Shown: in pieces, positions 7,044 through 11,147 of the stretch
Layout of the letters: every line of letters begins with the position of its first letter
How positions within the stretch are numbered: position 1 is the stretch's first letter
Assembly (NCBI GenBank): GCA_025927665.1
Contig: JAICKZ010000091.1
Coordinates: 1-11,147, forward strand
Length of the DNA: 11,147 bases
Source: Steroidobacteraceae bacterium
Lineage (GTDB): Bacteria; Pseudomonadota; Gammaproteobacteria; Steroidobacterales; Steroidobacteraceae
Direction: 5' to 3'
Position numbers and translations under genes: made by a program
Notes under the pieces: generated by a model
Databases searched by the model: none
What the model was told of the DNA's origin: nothing
The model's input: the letters and a program-made list of their open reading frames with translations, nothing else

Positions 7044-8318
7044 ATGTACACTGGGCTGCGCCTTGATTCATTCAAACATCTGTGCAACACCGGCACAATT
7101 GAAATCATGCCTGCGCCAAACATGGTGACTTTGTCATTAGATCAACACGCCGATGCATTACTGCGCAGTTGCGTGAAAGTGGGTGAAACGGTTGCGCTCG
7201 GACAAATCATTGCACGACCCGATATAAGTTTCAGTGCATGTTTGCATTCATCGGTTTCAGGAACCGTACAAACCATCAATGCGAATCACATTGTCATCAG
7301 TAACAATCACAAAGATACGTTAGACGCATCGTTAACACCTAAGTCAAATTGGCAAACGTGGTCAAAAACTGAATTGATTGCCCATCTCGCAGAAGGCGGA
7401 ATTGCCGGACTCGGCGGTGCTGCATACTCAACCAGTGCCAAATTGAGCGCAGGCCAGCAGCAACATATTGATACTTTGATAATCAATGGCATGGAATGCG
7501 AACCCTATATCACCTGCGATGATCATCTATTACGCGAACAGGCCGCATACATCTTAAACGGCGTGCAGATTTTGCTTCATGCTTGTGGCGCATCTCGCGC
7601 CTATGTTGCCATTGAAGATGACAAACCATTGGCGATCGACGCTGTACGCAATGCGCTCGCGCAACTGAATGACCAACGAATTTCAATACAGGTATTTCCG
7701 ACAACATATCCACATGGTGATGAAGGTCAGTTGATAGGATTGTTACTAAGCAAAGAAGTACCGCGTGGACAATTGCCATCGGCCATAGGAGTGATTGTCC
7801 AAAATGTCGCCACGGCATTCGCTTGCGCGAAATGGATTTACGAAGGCAGACCGCTTATCAGTCGCGTCGTAACAGTCACGGGCCATGGCATACACGAATG
7901 CAAAAACGTTGAAGTTAGAATTGGCAGCGCATGCAAGGATGTGATTGCATACTGTGGCGGTTACCGAGGTGAGATCAGCACGTTAATCATGGGCGGCATT
8001 ATGATGGGTACTGCACTGTCGAGTGATGAGATGCCGATCACCAAGGCCAGTAATTGTTTAATCGCAGCCAATCATCTTGATCTTGCACCAAACTATATTG
8101 AACAACCTTGCATTCGTTGTGGTGAATGTGCTCATGCTTGTCCGGTCGATCTATTACCGCAACAACTATTAATGAATTTGCGCAATCAAAATACCGCGGC
8201 AGTCGAAGAACTGGGTCTACGCGATTGCATTCTCTGCGGTTGTTGCGATACGGTATGTCCCAGCCATATAGCGTTGGCATCACGCTTTCGCGTGGCCAAG
8301 TTACAGTTACTTGGATAA
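7044..8318 (+). CDS. rnfC: Rnf electron transport complex subunit C (NADH/FMN and two 4Fe-4S clusters)
   Basis: RnfC is the peripheral cytoplasmic subunit, related to complex I NuoF, that accepts electrons from NADH. The 424-residue product has the INGMECEPYIT block, the QLIGLLLSKEVPRG and GVIVQNVATA blocks, and two C-terminal 4Fe-4S motifs. These are C356, C359, C362, C366 (CIRCGECAHACP) and C395, C398, C401, C405 (CILCGCCDTVCP). It ends 15 or so residues after the second motif, without the long alanine-rich repeat tail of enterobacterial RsxC. Two deviations stand out. The Gly-rich flavin/NADH loop reads GLGGAAYST (122-130) where the family has GLGGAGFPT. The N-terminus is short, with GLRLDSFKHL in place of the usual F.GG(I/L)H...K start. 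The ATG at 7044 is the only one available, because the frame closes at 7014-7016. No ribosome site is seen. Confidence 0.94.
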   Translation: MYTGLRLDSFKHLCNTGTIEIMPAPNMVTLSLDQHADALLRSCVKVGETVALGQIIARPDISFSACLHSSVSGTVQTINANHIVISNNHKDTLDASLTPKSNWQTWSKTELIAHLAEGGIAGLGGAAYSTSAKLSAGQQQHIDTLIINGMECEPYITCDDHLLREQAAYILNGVQILLHACGASRAYVAIEDDKPLAIDAVRNALAQLNDQRISIQVFPTTYPHGDEGQLIGLLLSKEVPRGQLPSAIGVIVQNVATAFACAKWIYEGRPLISRVVTVTGHGIHECKNVEVRIGSACKDVIAYCGGYRGEISTLIMGGIMMGTALSSDEMPITKASNCLIAANHLDLAPNYIEQPCIRCGECAHACPVDLLPQQLLMNLRNQNTAAVEELGLRDCILCGCCDTVCPSHIALASRFRVAKLQLLG

Positions 8319-8320
8319 TT

Positions 8321-9355
8321 GTGGCACTTGCAACTCCCACTCCCACTGCTCCATTTGTTCGCACCAAACGTACGGTGCGGTGGATCATGTGCATGGTGCT
8401 ATTGACACTACTGCCTGCGGCACTGGTGTACTGTAATTACTTTGGATGGGGGTTGTTAATTCAATTTGTACTTGCCGGCATCACCGGTATTACTTTCGAA
8501 GCATTGGCATTGTCGCTGCGCAGGCGTTCATTGCAACCTGCAATCAGTGATGGCAGTACGTTTGTCACTGCGGCGCTGCTCGCTTTCTCGATGCCGCCAT
8601 TGGCACCATGGTGGTTGACCGTCAGTGCGACGGCTTTTTCCATCTTACTCGCAAAACATTTGTATGGTGGATTGGGTATGAATCCATTCAATCCAGCCAT
8701 GGTAGGTTATGCCGTGTTATTGGTGTCGTTTCCTTCTGCAATGACTCAATGGTTGCCCGCATCTTCGGTAACACCCTTGCAAATTAACTTCTCACAAACA
8801 CTGCAATGTATTTTAAGTGGTCAACTGCCATCATCATTGAGTGTCGATGTTCTATCCTCTGCTTCTCCTTTAGCTGCATTGAAGACAGGTCTTGCGGCAC
8901 GTCATACCATGGATGAAGTATTCGCTTCATCAACCTTTGGAAATATTGCAGGTGCCGGTTGGGAATGGGTGTCAATAGCACTGTTGTTGGGTGGCATGGC
9001 ACTATTGGCGTTGCGTTTAATTCGCTGGCACATTCCAGTGGCCATGTTATTGGCAGTATTTTTCTGTGCATGGATCATAAACAGTATCGACCCGGGTCGT
9101 CATGCCACTGCCTGGTTTCATTTATTGTCAGGCGCAACCATGATCGGCGCATTTTATATTGCGACCGATCCTGTTACTGCACCCAGTAGTACGCGAGGCC
9201 GTTTGATATATGGTGCAAGCATTGGCATATTAACTTATGTGATTCGCAGCTTTGGCTACTATCATGACGGTGTTGCATTTGCAGTCTTGACCATGAATCT
9301 ATTCGCTCCATTGATTGATAAGTTTACTGTGCCGCGTATTTATGGCGAAACCTGA
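8321..9355 (+). CDS. rnfD: Rnf electron transport complex subunit D
   Basis: Integral membrane subunit (about ten segments), homologous to NqrB. It normally carries a covalent FMN attached by ApbE to a Thr in a D..SxATP motif. The blocks FGWGLLIQ, MPPLAPWW, KHLYGGLGMNPFNPAMVGY, AGAGWEWV, HLLSGATMIGAF.IATDPVTAPSS and SFGYYHDGVAFAVL match RsxD closely. At the flavinylation position the sequence is DVLSSASPL, so the acceptor would be Ser182 rather than Thr. I choose GTG at 8321, two bases after the rnfC stop, giving 344 residues (E. coli RsxD is about 352). The frame is open far upstream inside rnfC, but an in-gene ATG there would add 65 unrelated residues. The start codon is the uncertain part. 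The end overlaps rnfG by 14 bases. Confidence 0.93.
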   Translation: MALATPTPTAPFVRTKRTVRWIMCMVLLTLLPAALVYCNYFGWGLLIQFVLAGITGITFEALALSLRRRSLQPAISDGSTFVTAALLAFSMPPLAPWWLTVSATAFSILLAKHLYGGLGMNPFNPAMVGYAVLLVSFPSAMTQWLPASSVTPLQINFSQTLQCILSGQLPSSLSVDVLSSASPLAALKTGLAARHTMDEVFASSTFGNIAGAGWEWVSIALLLGGMALLALRLIRWHIPVAMLLAVFFCAWIINSIDPGRHATAWFHLLSGATMIGAFYIATDPVTAPSSTRGRLIYGASIGILTYVIRSFGYYHDGVAFAVLTMNLFAPLIDKFTVPRIYGET

Positions 9356-9983
9356 GTATCCATTGCAGCGCTTGACTCGTTACAGCAAAGTATTGGTAAC
9401 CGTCACAATGGTTGCATCACTCGCAATAGCTGCAATCTACTTAACTTGGCGAGTGACCAACGAACATATTGAACACAATGAACATGCCTGGCTGGAAGCA
9501 CAAATCAACACATTGGTGCCAGCAACATCGCGTGACAACGATTTGCTGGCGGATAAGATCAGCGTGGTTGCGCCCGAATTACTTGGTACAGAAATCCCCG
9601 TCAATATTTACCGCGCGCGCCGCAATGGTTTGCCGGTAGCCGCGGTAATTAATTGCATTGCACCCGATGGCTACGGCGGCCCAATAGAACTTCTGATTGC
9701 CATCAGCTACAACGGTGAAGTTTTGGGAGTACATGTGCTTGCGCATCATGAAACACCGGGCATTGGCGATGCATTTGAATTGCCAGGTTCGCATTGGCTT
9801 GATAGTTTTAAAGGACGCTCGTTGCACAAGCCGGAAGCGCGTGGTTGGAATGTCCGTAAAGATGGCGGTGATTTCGAACAATTCACCAGCGCCACCATTA
9901 CACCTCGCGCTATTATCAAGGCAGTGCAACGTGCACTTGATTATTATCAGCAACATCGCGACCAAGTTTTCGCTACCTCATGA
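9342..9983 (+). CDS. rnfG: Rnf electron transport complex subunit G (flavoprotein)
   Basis: A 213-residue protein with one N-terminal membrane anchor (about residues 22-43) and a periplasmic FMN-binding domain, homologous to RsxG/NqrC. The blocks GYGGPIELLIAISYNGEVLGVHVL, HHETPGIGD and WLDSF are typical. FMN is normally esterified to the second Thr of a D..(S/A)GATITP motif by the flavin transferase ApbE. Here the motif is EQFTSATITP with the acceptor Thr185 kept, but the preceding Asp is Glu179 and the Gly is Ser183. The ATG at 9342 (MAKPEYPLQRL) is chosen over an ATG at 9315, because it places the anchor normally and limits the overlap with rnfD to 14 bases. The stop codon overlaps the rnfE start (ATGA), so translation is probably coupled. 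No apbE gene is in the window. Confidence 0.93.
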   Translation: MAKPEYPLQRLTRYSKVLVTVTMVASLAIAAIYLTWRVTNEHIEHNEHAWLEAQINTLVPATSRDNDLLADKISVVAPELLGTEIPVNIYRARRNGLPVAAVINCIAPDGYGGPIELLIAISYNGEVLGVHVLAHHETPGIGDAFELPGSHWLDSFKGRSLHKPEARGWNVRKDGGDFEQFTSATITPRAIIKAVQRALDYYQQHRDQVFATS

Positions 9984-10636
9984 ACGCGCCTACTACACCA
10001 TCATTGGCAATCACTTGGCAACAACCCACGTTTTTGTTGCCCTTGTTTTGTCTCTGCCCTTTGTTGGCCGCAGCTAACTCGTTAGCGATGGCACTTGGAT
10101 TATCCATAGTGTTGTGTATTGCAACGGTCAGTACCATGGTCCTTACCTTCTTGATACGACCATTGATTCCAAACACATTGCAAACATTCGCATGGTTGAT
10201 GATCAGCAGTGCCGTTATTGCGATTCTCGAACTGTTACTGCATGCATGGAACTATCCGTTGTTTCGCGGCTTGGGATTATTCTTACCGCTCTGTGTGGTG
10301 GCCTGCTTGCTGATCACCCGACCACAGATGCAATTGGAACAAAGCTCGTTATCAACGTTGGCATGGCGTGCATTAAAAATGAATGGTGGCTTTACTTTTG
10401 CTGCATTGATTCTTGGCACTGCACGCGAACTGATTGGTCACGGCACTCTCTTTTATGATGCTGTCGCAATATTTGGCAACTCATGGCAATCACTGTCCCT
10501 CACACTATTTCGCAGTGATATGGGCTTTCTACTGGCGGTGTTGGCGCCGGGCGCATTCATCGGCTTCGGTATTGGTGTTGCCATCTATAATTGGTTATGG
10601 ATTCATCTGCCACTTAAGAACCATGACAATGCGTAA
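9980..10636 (+). CDS. rnfE: Rnf electron transport complex subunit E
   Basis: A 218-residue integral membrane protein, the pseudo-symmetric partner of RnfA and homologue of NqrD. The LCPLLA block with C26 and the FLPLCVVAC block with C109 keep both cysteines that, in characterised complexes, ligate the RnfA-RnfE [2Fe-2S] cluster. GTARELIGHGTLF and APGAFIGFGI are further family blocks. Two extra cysteines lie close by, C24 (two residues before C26) and C105 (one helical turn before C109). The usual NN pair before the first half-helix is QP (15-16). It starts inside the rnfG stop codon (ATGA) and ends eight bases into nth, so the rnfD-rnfG-rnfE-nth part is fully overlapped. Confidence 0.93.
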   Translation: MNAPTTPSLAITWQQPTFLLPLFCLCPLLAAANSLAMALGLSIVLCIATVSTMVLTFLIRPLIPNTLQTFAWLMISSAVIAILELLLHAWNYPLFRGLGLFLPLCVVACLLITRPQMQLEQSSLSTLAWRALKMNGGFTFAALILGTARELIGHGTLFYDAVAIFGNSWQSLSLTLFRSDMGFLLAVLAPGAFIGFGIGVAIYNWLWIHLPLKNHDNA

Positions 10637-11147
10637 AGATAAAGTGATTGAGTTATTTTCACGTCTGAAGGAATTGAATCCAAAGCCTACGACTGAATTG
10701 ATTTATAAAACGCCGTTTGAATTACTGATTGCCGTGATTCTCTCTGCACAAGCCACCGACAAAGGTGTGAATATCGCCACCCGTACGTTGTTCAAAGTCG
10801 CCAATACACCCGAAGCCATACATGCGCTTGGTATTGATGGTTTATCAACCTATATTCGTACCATCGGGCTTTACAATTCCAAGGCCAAGAACATCATTGC
10901 CACTTGTCGCATATTGATTAACCAACATCATAGCGAAGTCCCTCGCAGTCGCGAGGCGTTGGAGGCATTGCCTGGTGTCGGTCGCAAGACTGCGAATGTC
11001 ATTCTCAATACTGCATTTGGCGAGCCTACTGTCGCGGTGGACACGCATATCTTTCGCGTTGCCAATCGAACGGGACTGGCGCCAGGAAAAAATGTTGAGC
11101 AGGTTGAAACTAAATTGCTTAAAGTCATTCCCACGCAATACTTGCAC
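10629..11147 (+). CDS. nth: Endonuclease III, N-terminal 173 residues (cut by window edge)
   Basis: A base-excision repair DNA glycosylase/AP lyase that removes oxidised pyrimidines. The visible 173 of about 211 residues follow E. coli Nth closely: PFELLIAVILSAQATD, TIGLYNSKAKNI, the helix-hairpin-helix LPGVGRKTANV with catalytic Lys120, and VAVDTHIFRV with catalytic Asp138. Both catalytic residues fall at the same numbers as in E. coli. The four cysteines of the 4Fe-4S cluster lie beyond the right edge. The ATG at 10629 (MRKDKVIELF) matches the E. coli start; an ATG two codons upstream at 10623 is possible. The gene overlaps the end of rnfE by eight bases. nth next to rnfE is a widespread gammaproteobacterial arrangement. 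Confidence 0.97.
   Translation, partial: MRKDKVIELFSRLKELNPKPTTELIYKTPFELLIAVILSAQATDKGVNIATRTLFKVANTPEAIHALGIDGLSTYIRTIGLYNSKAKNIIATCRILINQHHSEVPRSREALEALPGVGRKTANVILNTAFGEPTVAVDTHIFRVANRTGLAPGKNVEQVETKLLKVIPTQYLH

Noticed and set aside
8126..8320. Long upstream extension of the rnfD frame inside rnfC
   Set aside because: It overlaps the Fe-S region of rnfC and encodes nothing RnfD-like; the homology begins near 8339, and GTG at 8321 fits.

Overview
The window reads as a chromosomal segment of a gammaproteobacterium of moderate GC content. It carries conserved housekeeping neighbourhoods (tRNA-Leu/tig/clpP and metG/rnf/nth), and the proteins most resemble gammaproteobacterial families. I cannot name a genus from sequence alone. 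I see no mobile element, CRISPR array or sign of recent transfer, and no gene-free stretch reaches 300 bases.

Minus strand, 1-1933: a strong sigma70-type promoter (1905-1933) with a GC-rich discriminator drives a tRNA-Leu(UAG). Trigger factor (tig) follows, then the start of clpP, which runs off the left edge. No terminator separates the tRNA from tig. The order fits a protein folding and quality-control cluster.

Plus strand, 2039-4267: two tandem PilT-type retraction ATPase paralogues, diverging from the tRNA promoter. The shared 105-base upstream region holds a perfect CRP/Vfr-type palindrome (TGTGA-N6-TCACA). No other pilus gene is present.

Plus strand, 4353-11147: a tightly packed run of metG, rnfA, rnfC, rnfD, rnfG, rnfE and nth (cut by the right edge). 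This is the familiar metG-rnf-nth neighbourhood, but rnfB is missing: only 75 bases lie between rnfA and rnfC. Several remaining subunits differ at cofactor positions. RnfA lacks the first membrane cysteine and its surrounding signature. RnfC has an altered Gly-rich flavin loop and a short N-terminus. RnfD has Ser instead of Thr at the flavinylation position. RnfG has an altered flavinylation motif. RnfE keeps both cysteines and has two extra ones nearby. This divergent, B-less Rnf-type complex is the most unusual content of the window. Whether it works as a canonical NADH:ferredoxin/SoxR-reducing pump is open.

Rnf (Rsx) complexes are membrane electron-transfer machines that use FMN, Fe-S clusters and ferredoxin-like partners. 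Endonuclease III, encoded at the end of the cluster, is itself a 4Fe-4S DNA repair enzyme. Family comparisons are from memory of well-known homologues, not from searches.
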